64,000 bases of DNA from Kudoa neothunni (taxonomy: Eukaryota; Cnidaria), in NCBI GenBank assembly GCA_964304625.1, contig OZ199840.1, positions 6,696,001 through 6,760,000 on the forward strand, in the 5' to 3' direction. Both the position numbers and the translations under genes were made by a program. A model generated the notes under the pieces. The model ran no database searches. It was not told the origin of the DNA and saw only the letters and a program-made list of their open reading frames with translations. Positions 32,629 to 45,677 of this stretch are shown here, piece after piece (positions within the stretch are counted from its first letter, which is position 1; every line of letters starts with the position of its first letter).

Positions 32629-32985
32629 ATGTCGAAACTCGTTAGGCCTGATATAGTTAAGCAGGTATATATGAGAGGCCCCTATGAAGTGCGAACAGCA
32701 GTGCCTAAATCAAATATAGCTCCGAGAAGGGGAATGGATGAGGGTACTGTCAAGCTTAGGTTTGGGTTGTCAATGTATTCGCCTTTATAATTTTTTGTTA
32801 AGAAAATGGATATTCATCGGATTGGGCACAATAGGGTATGCTGCAGTGTTTTATAATACTGGTAAGTGGTTGTGAAGGTTGTATATATTTCATAATTTTT
32901 AGTTTATTGTACTGACAATATAAACCCTCAGTTCAAGTTAAAAGTGATCGATTCGATAATTGGGAAACGTCGATATTTGGAATAA
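32629..32985 (+). CDS. Small single-span membrane protein, 90 residues, unrecognised
   Basis: Three exons splice in frame with GT-AG introns of 43 and 41 bp: 32629-32759, 32803-32861 and 32903-32985. The protein starts MSKLVRPDIVKQVYMRGPYE and runs through a basic stretch (SNIAPRRGMDEGTVKLRK). One membrane segment of about 18 residues follows (WIFIGLGTIGYAAVFYNT). A C-terminal tail of about 30 residues ends GKRRYLE. The positive charges before the span suggest an N-in orientation or a mitochondrial inner-membrane subunit, but I do not recognise the family. Exact phase agreement across three exons, and a clearly higher GC than the flanks, argue that it is real. The unspliced frame would stop inside intron 1. 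Confidence 0.65.
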
Positions 32986-33442
32986 TCAGTTTTATGTGTT
33001 TTAAATTGTTAATTTTGTATTCTATCGTTGTTTTATGTCTTGTCGAAAATCCTTTAAATGTGGCTGCATTTGTTCGCGCAAACGCCGAAATCGAGTTATT
33101 GTAATTTACGCAAGAAAATACTGATATGAGAAATGGGATGAGTTAGGATTGTTTTAATAACTGATTGAAATGAGTGAATTATTTCAAAATGGCGTCTATT
33201 TTGAGGTTAGGGCGAGTGACAGCGCTTCACGCACGAGTAACGCTCTGGGAATTTCCTGCCTTGCATGCTCGCGCTCCCGTCACGAAGCTAACGGCGCATA
33301 AGTTGTCAGTCATTCGCTGTTGCCTAGGTCTGATTTTTATGTGCATTAAGCAGCTGAAGTTAATCATCTGATACTGTTAGTGTACATAAAATTTTTCACC
33401 ACCTGTGCTGATATCGACATCGAATCTGCATATTCTTGTCGA
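32986..33442. other. Intergenic spacer upstream of the kinase
   Basis: Probably holds the kinase promoter and 5' UTR. GC rises at 33190-33330. No defined element recognised. Confidence 0.4.
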
Positions 33443-36400
33443 ATGAGTGACGAAAATTTTCAAGTAGGTGATAACAGTAAAAAAGAGCTTCTCGAAATGA
33501 GACTAGTCGGAAAAAGTACAAGCAATTCCAATCCAGCCAATAAAGTGGTTTTCAACACACTTAAGTGTGGGAAAATTTTAATGACTCGCATTATAGACCC
33601 CATATACCCTCGATGACTTTTATAACAAGAGCAATTCGGACGGTGCTGAAAAACAAGGCGGAATTGTAAAATTTTAGAGATTTTGCGTTATTAAAGGTAA
33701 ACAACATCTAATCATATCCGAGACTAGATTTCTCAACAAACCACTCCCGTCAAAAATCCTAAGGGATCGCCATTCACGCCAAAATCAAAACCTCACAACT
33801 TACAACATGCTAGAAAGCGCCGAACTCCGGTGTCTTTTAATATAAGCTCGTATCTCTCTCCAAGCACCACCAAATATGTACGAATAAGCGATTCCAATTC
33901 AAATGGTGAAAGTGAGTGACGAATCCATCAATTATCAGCATTTCAATTTCATAAAAAATCCAATGTCTTTTATTTGTAGATATTGATAATAAAAAAAATG
34001 AACCGGATTCCAGTGAAAAATTCGACGCCGCTATTGAGAAAGCTGATAAAGAGAACAACAACAAATTGTCCAATGGTTCTAATCCGCCAACGCCGACCTC
34101 TTCATCTAATCAAAAATTGGATTATCTCTTCATGATTGATGACTACAAAAAAACCATTGCTTCATTGAGGGTAATTTTTTAATTTTTCTCTAATGAGTGA
34201 GACGAGTGGTTATGTATGTTAATCTTATGACCTTTGGATGTTGTATTATCATTTGTAAATTTTGTGAGTTTGATGTAGGAGGAAAATGATAAACACAAAA
34301 ATATAGCCGAAAAAATGAGAGATATTCTAATATCATTGTTTCATCAAAATGTTAGTTTTTAATAGCAATCCACGAATAATTGACTTGAGTGTCAAAATGA
34401 TTAGGTGGTTGCAAACATAAAAAAGCGAAATAAACGAATCCAAAAAAATAATATCAAATTGGGCCACATTACTACAGTGAGGAAAGGCATGCAATTTGTT
34501 GAACAGTGGGAGAAGGGAACCAAATTCTCAAAATATGGAAAGTATTTGTGTGTCGTTGGAATAACTTGTGTATTCTTGAATCACAGAGCATTAGAACAGA
34601 ATCAAAAAGCCAGAGATGAGTTGGAAAAACGCAAGAAAAATCTCCAGCGTGCGATCAGGGCCTTTTACAACGCTGGATCTACGACTGAATCTTTGGGAGA
34701 GAAATCCAATTCCAAAACTTCCAAAGACTCCAATATCGATATCAATCTCAAGTTTTACTACTATTCCCAAAGTTGATCATTAATTGACCTATTTTAGCGA
34801 AATCGAACTTATTAAGTTACAGTTATTGTCACTGAAAAAAGAAGAAAACGAAATTAATAGCAAATTAGAAAACCTTAACAAAAGTCGCAACGTTCACGTT
34901 CGAGAGTTACGCAATATGTCGGTTGAAAATAACTCAAGGTATTACATCTCACAGTCAAAATAATAATATAAACTCGCTACTTCATCCATAAATATATTTT
35001 TTCGGCTGCAGTAGAATTTTAATTAAACCTCTGGCAACATCATTCCATTAAAGAGTTGCATTTTTATGTTGACTTTAAAAACACAAGAAAATCTTGAATC
35101 TACATAGAGCTTATCTTAAGTCATTTAAATAATACAATCGGTCTAATTTAATGAGAGTATAACCATATATTGATCATTGTATAATTCTTCTGAAACAGGG
35201 CTTCCCAACATTTTAATTAGACTCGTATTCCTTGTATATGTATATGAGGAGGTGAATTTTGTGTGTAATTTTCAACTTCGGAAGAATAACCATGAAATAG
35301 GTTAAACTTAAAAATAAAGAAAATATGATTTATTTTTACGGTTTTATAGTTTTAATTGGACCATTATCACATTATTTTTAAATGGTTTATGTGTACAATT
35401 AATTAAAGTTTTATTTTTGTTTAAATTATTGAGAAAAATTACATCATAAAACTTTTGTTCTAAGATCCATCCATATTTAAACATATAATATTATTATGAT
35501 TTTAAATTAAATGCAGTATTTCAAGATCTAAATGCAACTAGGTAAAACCAAAATGAAACGATCCTTGGCGCAGGAAAAATTCATCGAGTTTTGTCTCAAA
35601 TTTTTTTTATTATATGTTATAATTAATGGTAAAATTAAAGATACAATCCTAAAAATGTGTAATTGAGATAAAAATAAAAAATATAGCAAAGAAGCTGATC
35701 CATTTGAGCTATAATTAGCACCTTATTTACTTAAAAAATATGTACTAAAATTTCTCCAAAATAAACCATATTATATTCCAGTCGTTTATATAGATGAATG
35801 GGGGTTCCCCATTTTAACGCGAAAATCACTCGGTAAAATGATGAGATAAGAGAAAATTTCAAAATTTTAAGTGTTCAGTCTAGCTATATAACGTTAATTT
35901 CAGCCATAGACTAAGAAATCTTCTGGATTTTTAATGTGGATCTGTAAACCAAAATATATTTCATGTTTTTGTCAGTAAATTGTTCAATAATCTGGATAAT
36001 GGAGAAATCGAAAGAGCTATCTTTACTATAGACAATGTTAGATTCCATTAAACATATTTTATTATGGAACTAATTCAGACGAGAATTCATAAGCTTCTAT
36101 TTTTGCCACCATATTTGCTATTTCTGAATCCCATCAAGAAGTTTTCTCATCAATTAAAAACGCTTTTAACGAATGTCTCCAAAAAAACTAAGAAGAACGA
36201 CTAAACACTTTATTGAGAGCCCGTAGAACAATGTTTCCCAATCTTTTATGTATCGCGCTCCACTTTTTCCAGAAAAAAAAGTTTCGTTCCCCATCTTTCT
36301 CAAAATTTTTTTGTGGTGTTAATTGTCACCTAAAAATTAGCGATATTGATTTCAAAATACGTCATACTGCCCAATTATATCATCATTGTACATGTCACAC

Positions 36401-39400
36401 CAGTACTCAGGATTATCCGCGATTCATTAAACGTTCAAAAATTTCCATGCCCCAACAAAATTTTTTCACGCCCCACGTGGGAAACTCCGCCGTAGAGGTT
36501 ACCTCGAAAAACTGTCTTATTTATTCGAACCCCGCGGAATCCTATTTTCCATGGAGTTTTAACATTGAAGAAATTAATAATTAATTAAAATAATTCATTT
36601 CTAAGAAAGTTGCATTTTGATTTTACTCAGTTACATTTAGATTTTGAACCACTATAAGAAGAAAAATCATTAAAAAATATTTTGATTAATCCATTCGACA
36701 GATAATTATCCATTTAAACAATAGGTGAAAAATGAGAAATATTACATCAAAGAAACATTTTTCTTCGTTAACTCCAGTGAAAAAGTTTCAGCTTAATTAT
36801 GCAGATTTCCCATATCTTAGCCATAATGGATTCTCGTCCCTCTATTCAGCAAGCCCTGCTCTAATATGTCATGTGCGGTTATTACGTAATTTCCGCGTTA
36901 AACTCCAAAAATCTGAATTATGACACATGTGTAGTTTATTTTATAGTTTCTTATTTAATTTATTATTTTTATCACCTTTTTGCTCCTAGGGGTCAGAAAT
37001 AATTTGACCATAGTTAAGATTATATGATGGGTTTAAATGTGTTCAGACTATTAGATATTTAAAAAATATGATAATTAGTAATTATTTTCAGATCAAACAA
37101 AAACATTTAAGTTGCGCTTGATTAAATAATATTAAAGTTAATAAGAACTTACTAATTAACCACATTAATGTCCAAAATTCTCATATTAGAATTCGAAAAC
37201 CTTTTGAAATCTGCTCGCGTGCACATTAAATTAAGAATTGGTTCTGTAACGACGAATGTTATATAAACACACCAAACAGATGTATAGCTTGTTTATAATA
37301 AGAATTAGATTAGGTTAAAAATTGGTCTATTTTTTTATTTTCTAAAAGTATGCATTATTTGCTTTCAATTTCAATAAATCTGATAAAACATCGACTGATA
37401 ACCACCGCGAATTATAATGGACTTAAATGGAGGATATAAATATATTTTTAGCTATTTTTTTAATTAAATGCGATAATAGCTTCGTCAATAAATTTTTAAT
37501 AGATTACTAATCTTCATTGAATAATTACTTCTAGTTTAGCATTTTACTGTCGTTGGAGAAGAGTTTTTATTGCTACAAGATTTATTGTTTAATATTTTTG
37601 ATGAGATGTTTTTTATGAAAAATATCACGTTTTTTCATGCCAACTCCAATAATATATCATATTAAATTATTCAATTTATTTTGTAATAGGTTCTATGGAG
37701 GTCAACTTCTGAAAGATGAATCTTATATGTTGATGCAAGCTATTGGAAAAGGAGGATTTAGCGAGGTTTTTAAGGTAAGTTTTCTAACGATTATATATTT
37801 TATGTGCCTCCTTTTATAATTTTCTTTTAAAGGCATTCGACACAATAAATATGGGCGAAGTTGCCTGCAAAATCCACCAAGTTTGTTCCGAGTGGCGAGA
37901 AGATATTAAAAATAATTATGTAAAGTAATCTGACTTGCTTATTTTACCAAAATAATTATTAAATGGCTTGAAAAGCACAGTGCGCTTTGTTGTTTTTTTA
38001 ATTTAGTAGAGTAATCTATAGACAACCGAGTTTATTTTTGATTTTTCTTTACATCAGTTTTCAACCGTAGAAGAATCATTTGTTCAATTTATACAGTATT
38101 TTTACTGTTAAAATTTTTTACATTCTTTCATGTTTTTGAAAAGAAATGCTAAAACGGTAGTGTTATTTTTATAAAGAAGTAATGCACCAAACCAATGATC
38201 GTTTCACAGTACTGTAAACTGAACTAAGCTTTCAATATTTTAATAAAAATTGTTAGTTACAAATTTTTTTAATAATTTAAACAAAATTGATCTCAGTATT
38301 TTAGTTATACATGTGATAATTTATTATACAGTACAACAGGGCTCGTACGTAATCGCTGCTTTTTTTACACAAAACTAAACCTGAATTTTCTAATTCTCAC
38401 CTATAATAAAGAGAATATTCTTAACTATAATGTAAATAAAAATAAAAAAAATATTGATCGCCGTAAAAAAATAAATCAAAAACGTGGCTCGTACGTAATA
38501 CATTGATTCTTATATGGAAATTGTACCTGAAAGTACACTTTACATGTTTCATGCGTAATCGCGAAAATAATAAAATCTAACTAAGCAAGAAATTACAAAA
38601 GCATTTCTGAGAAATATAAATTAATTCAATATTATGATTCAATACACGATTTAAGAAATTATAAAAATGACTATGGATATGTATGATCTGAAAAGAATAT
38701 CAACATTGAATTGGATTCTAATAAGAGATGTAATTTTAAAATCAGGAGGTTTAGGACTTTTGAACAATTCTCGAAAACTTTAAATAAAGCCTCAATCGTG
38801 ATATTGATAGCTAAGTTTATAAATGGATATTTTAAACAAGAGTGAATGATGGTATTATTAACACTGATAATATCATTACAATAGCGAGAAGATTCGCTCC
38901 AAAGGAAAGCAACAATATTAGCGATCATTTTAACTGTGGAAAGTTTAAAGCAGTGGTTCCCTACAGGGGATGCGAACTATGGTCTTGAGGAATGCAAGGT
39001 TTGATCACAATAATAAAGTAATTTTTAAGAAATTTTGAGTCAGCTACACTGCATCGTATGTATATAAAAGGGGTGCAGATATCGGTTTGTCATCAACTGG
39101 GGGTGCGAGTCCAAGTTTAATTGAAAAGCGCTAGTTTAAAGGACTTAAGGACCAGGTTAAATTAAAATATGTTACGTTTCATGTTGAGGCTAGAAGCGTT
39201 CCTGCAGAAACAATCCCAACATGGAATGAGAAACTTCATAATGCTCTTGAAAAGTGGTCGTCTGATAATGTTTTAAACATATGTTTAAAAAAATAATTAA
39301 GTATGTATCAAATAATTAAACTGATGAAGATTAACCGGAAATTGTGAATCCAAACATTTCATTTAATCAAGCTCTCGATTATTAAGGTCTAAGTTATTTA

Positions 39401-42400
39401 AGAAAATAAATTCGATCCAAGTTAAAGACATTTTTGTTGTCGGAAAGAAGGTTCACAGTATTATAAACGATTCAATAACGAAAACAAAAATTTAATTTTT
39501 TTACAGTATTTATAAATTGGACAACATGTATTGGTAGTGAGATACTTAGAGTCGAAAAAATGAGAAGCGATATAAATACTTTTTTATTGTATAAGAATAG
39601 CTGTTGTCATTTATTTGTATTTTTCGCAATTTTATAATTACTCCTTCGTTCATTTCATAATTTCTTTAGAAATTGTTTAGCTCACGAAAGAATATCGATT
39701 CGCTCAATTTCTTTCCCCTGAAGATTATTCACTCAATATAAAAATAGACGCAATAATGTAAAAATTTATTCCATTTCAATAAGTATGCACAAAGTAATGA
39801 TTAACGTATAATGAAAATTTCCGAAAAACACCAATGCTCGTGCGCATACAGGGCTTGTGCTTGATGCAGCGATTCTACGTAATGAGACCCCATTCCTCAA
39901 CTAATCACGTATGAGTCCTGTTGGACTGTATCTTTTTGGAATGAAACTGAGTTTAAATTATTTTATTTACTCTCACGCGACTAGCCGAGGTTATTTGTTC
40001 CCCTTTTTAATTTTTTAGTCGTACTCTTTAAGTTGAGATATTTATTTTAAAAAACTCTTTAAATCTTAGCTAAACTGAATTAGTTTATATTTTTTAACAA
40101 CTATTGATAAATGCCTGCCTGATGCGAGATAAGAGGTACAATGGTCTTGATATAGGGCGCATTTGGAAATATTACTTAAATCTTGGTTTAAAGGCGTGAA
40201 TATTGAAAATAAAAAAACTAAAGAAAATTTTGAAGCCGTTTGAATTGTCCATAAGAGTTGCTATATAATTTTATGGATGAAAAAATTGGTTAATTAAACT
40301 ACGATAGTCAATAAATTCCACGTAGTTTTAAGGTAAACTAGGTATTAACAATTATTATTTTAAGCTATGTTAGTATCTTATTTAATCACCTTCAGTGTTG
40401 ACAGATAAAAACATTAATTGGAACGCCGTTGATATGGTCGTTTAATATTTTCTTGTTTTTACGAACATAATCCACCTATAATCAGGAACAATAGAAAACT
40501 TAAGTATCCATAGATTTCTATAGTAACAACCATTGTCATGACTTTATTTTGCTCTGTCACACTTACATCGTAAAATTTGGATAAGATAGTTACTAGATGA
40601 TAACATTAATATTAATTTTGGTTAAAATATTAAACATTTATTGTTGGATAATCTTACGAATTTTTTGGTTATTCATTGACTGGATAAAAGTTTCAAGTTG
40701 TTGTCATAGTTATATTTAAATCCTTCTTTGTAAAAACAGGTTTATATGGCAATATCATAAAAAGTTGAGTTAAAATTGCTACGGTGTTTGGCATTGGTAT
40801 GTATAAATTCTCGTTCAGCTCCTTTTTAGCATCATACTTCATTTTTACAGACCCGATTTCATTATCATTGCCATTCCCAATATCATCAATAGTTTAAACA
40901 CTTTTTCTTGAGGGATAACGGTCCCATCAATAGGAAAGTCACACCTTGTTTCTTGAATGTCGTTTAGCAACCGAAATATCGATATTTATAATTTTTATCC
41001 ATCTGTTGACAAATAAGTTGATTTAGATCTTGTTGCGCAACAAATTTATTTATTTATTTATTTAGGTGACATTTTTAAATACATTTCGGTGAAATAATAG
41101 ATCCTCGTTTTATAAATTAGCCAAATATAGTTACAATCAGTATCGAATGATTAGTGGATACATGGGAGGCAATGATACAATGGGTGACAGATGGTTCGTA
41201 ATTTCTAAGGTTGCGAGCGCGATATAATGGGGGAATGCTATAAATCAATTATAATGATAAATTATTTTGAAGGAAATTACTCAGTTGTAATATTTTAAAG
41301 TTTTCTGATAATTGTATCGTGTAATTCTAGTTCAATTTCCGTTTGACGTTAATAACTATTTAAACTATGATATTTCAAGTAATGTCTTAAGTCAGACAAA
41401 TGAGAGAGGCAATTCTGAATTGAATGATTTTTTGTTCTTTATCTCCAAAATTATGATACCCTGCCATCTCCGTTACAGTTAGTATCACATAAAATCACTA
41501 ATATTTGCGTTATTTTCAATATTGTTTCTGCCTCATTCCTTGGCTGGTTTTGGAAAAACATTATTATTTCGTATTTCTCTCTTAATGTCTTAACTCAATT
41601 TTTATTTGTCCCCCATTCGCAACCAATCGAAAACAAAAATCTCAACGCATCTGAAAAGTTACCAATCACATTCACTACAAAATAATCCATAAAAACATAA
41701 TTAATTAATTTAAAAATATTTTATTTATATTCTTAGTGGTCAAATAAATGTTTTTAATTAGTTTGTGAAATAAATAACTTACTATAACCTTCTGTGTATG
41801 TTAATTTTTTAACATTTTCTCAAATTAAGAACTACACGTCACCCACTGTATTGCTAAATCTCACAATGTTACATTGTTTTCTCACATTAAAATGAAATAA
41901 AATATAATCTAATTTTCATATTGTAAAATGAATCATAATGTCTTTAAATTTAAACAATTCAATATGCGTGTTATTGTTGAGTCATAATGAATTATTTTCT
42001 CTACAAATCAAATTTATTGTCCCAATTGCTTCATTTTTCAACTATTTTTATCATTTTTAGGCATGCTATGAGAGAATTTCAAATCCACAAAACTCTTAGA
42101 CATCCCGTACCTATCCTATGTTTATTACTACATTGATCAAATTTCAAATATAGAATATTGCTCAACTGCTAGATGTGTTTGTTATTGATCAAAACACGTA
42201 CATACTCTCAATTATATTACCTCGTTTAGTGAATTTATGTTAGATTTGCATCTGTAATGGAATATTGTGAAACTGACCTTGATTTTATATTGAAACAATA
42301 CAAATCTTTGCCGGAAAGAGAGGCAAAATTAATTATTATTCAAGTAGATATGCAATTAAGCTACAAAATACATTTCATATATGCCGTACATAGGTGGTAA

Positions 42401-43138
42401 GCGCACTTAAATACTTAAACGAATTGAAAAATCCGGTTATTCACTACGACCTGAAACCCGCAAACATTCTCTTTACAGATATCAACAATTGGCACGTTAA
42501 AATTACCGATTTTGGTCTAAGCAAAATTATGCCTCAGAGTTTTCTGGATACAGACATGTCTGGAATGGAACTTACGTCTCAAGGTGCTGGCACTTATTGG
42601 TATTTGCCACCAGAATGCTTCGTTGTTGGTCGAAATCCTCCCAAAATTACCTCCAAAGTTGATGTATGGTCGATTGGTGTGATTTTCTATCAAATGCTTT
42701 ATGGCATCAAAGTATAATTCCAAAAATTATTGTTCGTCTGTAAGCTTTGAATTTGTATTTTTAGCCATTCGGCCATAATATGACACAACCAGATATTGTT
42801 GAAAGCAAAACCATTCTTAATGCTCGTGTCGTTGAATTCAAACCTAAACCTACCGTATCCAATGATGGAAAAGTATGTTTGATTACGTTGTTTCGATATT
42901 TTGATTAACTTGGCGACAGGATTTTATTCGACGATGTCTCACCTACTGCAAAGATAATCGACCTGATGTGATACAACTGGCAGAAGACTCCTATTTAACG
43001 ATGAGCAAACGTATGTATACTTCAAACGAAAAATTACAATCACCAACAACATCCAACACGAACACCTCTATTCCTAAACCGGTGTTGGCTGTATCCACCA
43101 TCTTTACCAATGAACCTAATTCTGGAAGCAACCCCTAA
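33443..43138 (+). CDS. TLK: Tousled-like serine/threonine protein kinase
   Basis: A nuclear kinase that phosphorylates the histone chaperone ASF1 in S phase (family knowledge). N-terminus [20 protein letters not shown]. Exons between 33.5 and 33.74 kb are not resolved. Clear exons are 33980-34170, 34279-34350, 34405-34541, 34587-34751, 34799-34938, 37690-37774, 37833-37924, 42061-42106, 42154-42197, 42244-42343, 42394-42711, 42765-42872 and 42920-43138. The coiled-coil part has [17 protein letters not shown]. The kinase domain has [10 protein letters not shown] (P-loop), ACKIH (ATP lysine), [12 protein letters not shown] (catalytic loop with the family's HYD), ITDFGLSKI and [10 protein letters not shown]. 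All phases fit and no stop was found. Introns are 45-110 bp except two of 2.75 and 4.14 kb filled with transposon relics. It looks functional. Confidence 0.9.
35197..35240 (+). repeat. Possible hAT element end in TLK intron
   Basis: CAGGGCTTCCCAACATTTTA resembles hAT terminal repeats. No matching opposite end was identified. Confidence 0.3.
35980..36200 (+). pseudogene. Tc1-type transposase scrap in TLK intron
   Basis: The plus strand gives [10 protein letters not shown], a stop, then [19 protein letters not shown]. This is the second-Asp to Glu segment of the Tc1 family, with Lys where Glu should be. It is followed directly by the hAT miniature element at 36229. Confidence 0.65.
36229..36489 (+). 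mobile_element. hAT-type miniature element with 8-bp target duplication
   Basis: It starts CAATGTTTCCCAATC and ends, in reverse, CGGAGTTTCCCACGTG. The flanks are CCGTAGAA (36221-36228) and CCGTAGAG (36490-36497), an 8-bp duplication with one change. It contains GCGCTCCAC and GGGGCGTG-like words facing each other near the ends. No coding. It lies at the edge of the Tc1 scrap. Confidence 0.7.
38329..39928 (+). mobile_element. pogo/Tigger-type element in the long TLK intron
   Basis: It starts CAGTACAACAGGGCTCGTAC after TA (38327-38328). In reverse from 39928 it starts CAGTCCAACAGGACTCATAC, with TA at 39929-39930. Inner repeats GGCTCGTACGTAAT recur at about 38343 and 38493. The plus strand keeps transposase pieces at about 38830-39290: [20 protein letters not shown], then [18 protein letters not shown] and [11 protein letters not shown], which lead up to the first-Asp region. 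The catalytic part is absent. A hAT miniature element sits inside the reading frame. Confidence 0.8.
38951..39133 (+). mobile_element. hAT-type miniature element, copy 2, inside Tigger
   Basis: It starts CAGTGGTTCCCTAC. The other end, in reverse, reads TAGCGCTTTTCAATT. The flanks carry a perfect 8-bp direct repeat, GTTTAAAG (38943-38950 and 39134-39141). Removing the element and one repeat rejoins the Tigger frame across the site. It is an inverted relative of 15003-15181. Confidence 0.85.
39929..42060. other. Remainder of the long TLK intron
   Basis: AT-rich, with a short (ATTT)n run at 41041-41063. No further coding or mobile element recognised. Confidence 0.5.
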
Positions 43139-43721
43139 CATAAACACGATTTATATCAATGGTTAATAGTATATTACTTCTGTGGTCGTAAACTCAATTT
43201 TTTCCTAACCTACAAACTTAATCGTTGTAGATTGTGGATAGATTGTAATGTTTGTGATAGCAACGAGTGTAGTTTTTTGTTATTGTTATGATGACTTATG
43301 AAAGTTGTTTCATGTTTATGAACTTTGTGAGAAAGTGATTTAATTTTGTGGGACGGCAACTGAATTTCTCATGCGACATATATTAATTATGAAATCACTT
43401 TTTTTGATATCTGTGTTGAATACTAAAATCATTAGTGAAATAATGTTTTAATTTTATTTACACGTGTATAAATAACGATTTTCGAATTTTACTTGTATAA
43501 ATTCGGCGGGCCAGTTCAACATCATTATAAACGTTAAATTTATCATAATTATCCACTAATTCGGTACTAAATTAATATACTAGCGTAAAACCCTAAAGTT
43601 TTATTAAAAATTTGTCTGATTATTATGATAAGTAACAAAATACCCAACGTTTTCGATATTTGCAGAAAGACTTTTATGAAGATTAACAGGTATTCGTTTG
43701 AAAATCTACCATCTACTATAT
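43139..43721. other. TLK 3' UTR and spacer
   Basis: No gene recognised. Confidence 0.5.
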
Positions 43722-44848
43722 ACATTAGCGGGAACTGCCCAGCGTTGCTTCGAAGTGATAAGCACTGAAAAATTTCTTAATAACATTCAAAAAAGATATT
43801 AATATTTCAAATTAACCTATAGATTCAATCAAACTAAAAAAAAATTTTTTAACATATATTTTAACGACTGTGAATATGAAATTTAAATTATGATCATTTC
43901 TGTGAAGGAATGTACCAACCCCAGCGTTCATTTAAAAATCTCGAGACCCGGTACCAACACTGAATAATTAAAGGTCAGCGTCGTAATTTTTTCATTCCAG
44001 AATTATTTAAATCACGTTAAAGTGTTGTCTAAAACGTTATTCTTTGATTCTTTGACCCCGTGGATTTTTATAAGTCGAATTCTGGTCCGGCTCAGAAAGT
44101 TTGTGCACCACTGTTTACGAGGGACAAATAAATAGAAAAAGATATGGAGATGGAAATTAATTCTTATTGCTCAAATTATCCCTTGGCCCGATCCCGATAA
44201 GAGTTTTGCGCATTTTTAACCATAAACAGCCACAAATCGCGCCAACTTCAATATAAACAATTTAAATAATTGGGTGAAATAAAATTACTACCATCTGCAC
44301 TGAATTTAATCACGGGAAGTTAAACTTAGCGGACGATTTCGATAAAATCTACGGACGCAGCATTTCCATTATAATGCTTCAATCAATGTAATTGTAACGT
44401 TCTCCACCAATTCGTTATTCATGAAACATATATATAGGTTTTTTATCATATCTAAAACCATTAATAGAACTTAAAATATATTTATAAAGTCATATACGTT
44501 AAAACTCCACGAATAAGGAATGTACATGCGCGAACGCCTAAATTTACACACTAAATTTATATAAAAAGTCAGATAGCAGCAGTTAATAAACATTTGACAG
44601 AGCTTATAAAGGGGAAAATTAACTTCAACCGACCATCAGCTGGCCATAAGCAGATGTTAATCCCATTGTTGAACTCAAGTAATCCGATAAACAAACTTTG
44701 AATCACAAAACCACTATTTTCTAAACACTTCTGGGAACATTTGATAATGTGAAAACGATTTAAAGATTTTTCGAAACATTGTGATATTTAAAAAATTTTG
44801 ACGCACATGCGTACTTGCTGAAACACACTTAAGCTTTATATATACAGT
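43722..44848 (+). repeat. 1.1-kb dispersed repeat R, copy 2
   Basis: It begins CTATATACATTAGCGGGAAC and ends TTAAGCTTTATATATACAGT, then AGAT. The two ends are weakly inverted (CTACTATATA against CTACTGTATA in reverse). About 950 bp is shared, inverted, with 30015-31005. No open frame with a known motif. Candidate classes are a non-autonomous TIR element or a Helitron-like element. Confidence 0.75.
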
Positions 44849-45677
44849 AGATATAGATAGATATTTTTCTTTTTTAATGGGAGATCAAATAACACACAAC
44901 AATGTTATATCATTAGAATAACATAGATAGAAGAGGATAAATTCTTGTATAATGATTATTCTTATGTAATGATCACAAATCTAATTCAAATAAATATTGG
45001 ATACGTGAAAAACGTGTTAGAAACGGAAGTCTTATCATTTCACTGTTGTCAAATATCTTTTTTTTTCAAGAAAAATGCGATCATACCCACGTTGTCACAT
45101 TTTATCATATTAAATGGGACTGTTATTAACGATATAATTAAAAAGTGTGATGTAACTAAATAACATTCATCTAACAGGGCCTACTAAAAAGGAACATAAA
45201 ATATTTTTATCAACGAAACGCATGAAATTCCAGTAAATATCATTTTAAAAAGAAAATACCAAATTAATACCATAAAACGATGACAAACATTATTCTAAAT
45301 TTTATCTGGAATCAATATCGAAAAAATAGGATTAAAAATTACAATACTTTCAAATCATAATTTTAATTAGACATGAAACTTTCTTTTACTATTATTTTTT
45401 CCCATGCTCGGCTACTTCAGCTTTATATATATAGTAGATAGATAATCAATTTCTTCCTTGGCAAGACACATAAGAATCTTCTCTAAATCTTGAGGTCTAA
45501 AAGATGAATTTAAGGACTCTAAGCCTACCTAACATTTACACTATATTGTGGATAAAAAATGATTGGTAGAGACTAATAACATAAATTCTAACAATTAGGC
45601 AAAAACCTGGAATAAGACATTGATAAAGCAAATAAAATCACAAACAAATGAACAAAATAGGTCATAAACTAAAAAAC
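44849..45677. other. Spacer with a solitary repeat-R end at 45414-45436
   Basis: At 45414-45436 the minus strand reads TCTACTATATATATAAAGC, then TGAAGTA, identical to the fragment end at 8104. Otherwise nothing recognised. Confidence 0.5.

Noticed and set aside
36213-36584. 123-codon plus-strand open frame in a TLK intron
   Set aside because: It spans a hAT miniature element and its flanks, and shows no protein motif.
41041-41063. ATTT tandem run in the TLK intron
   Set aside because: Plain microsatellite of a few units.
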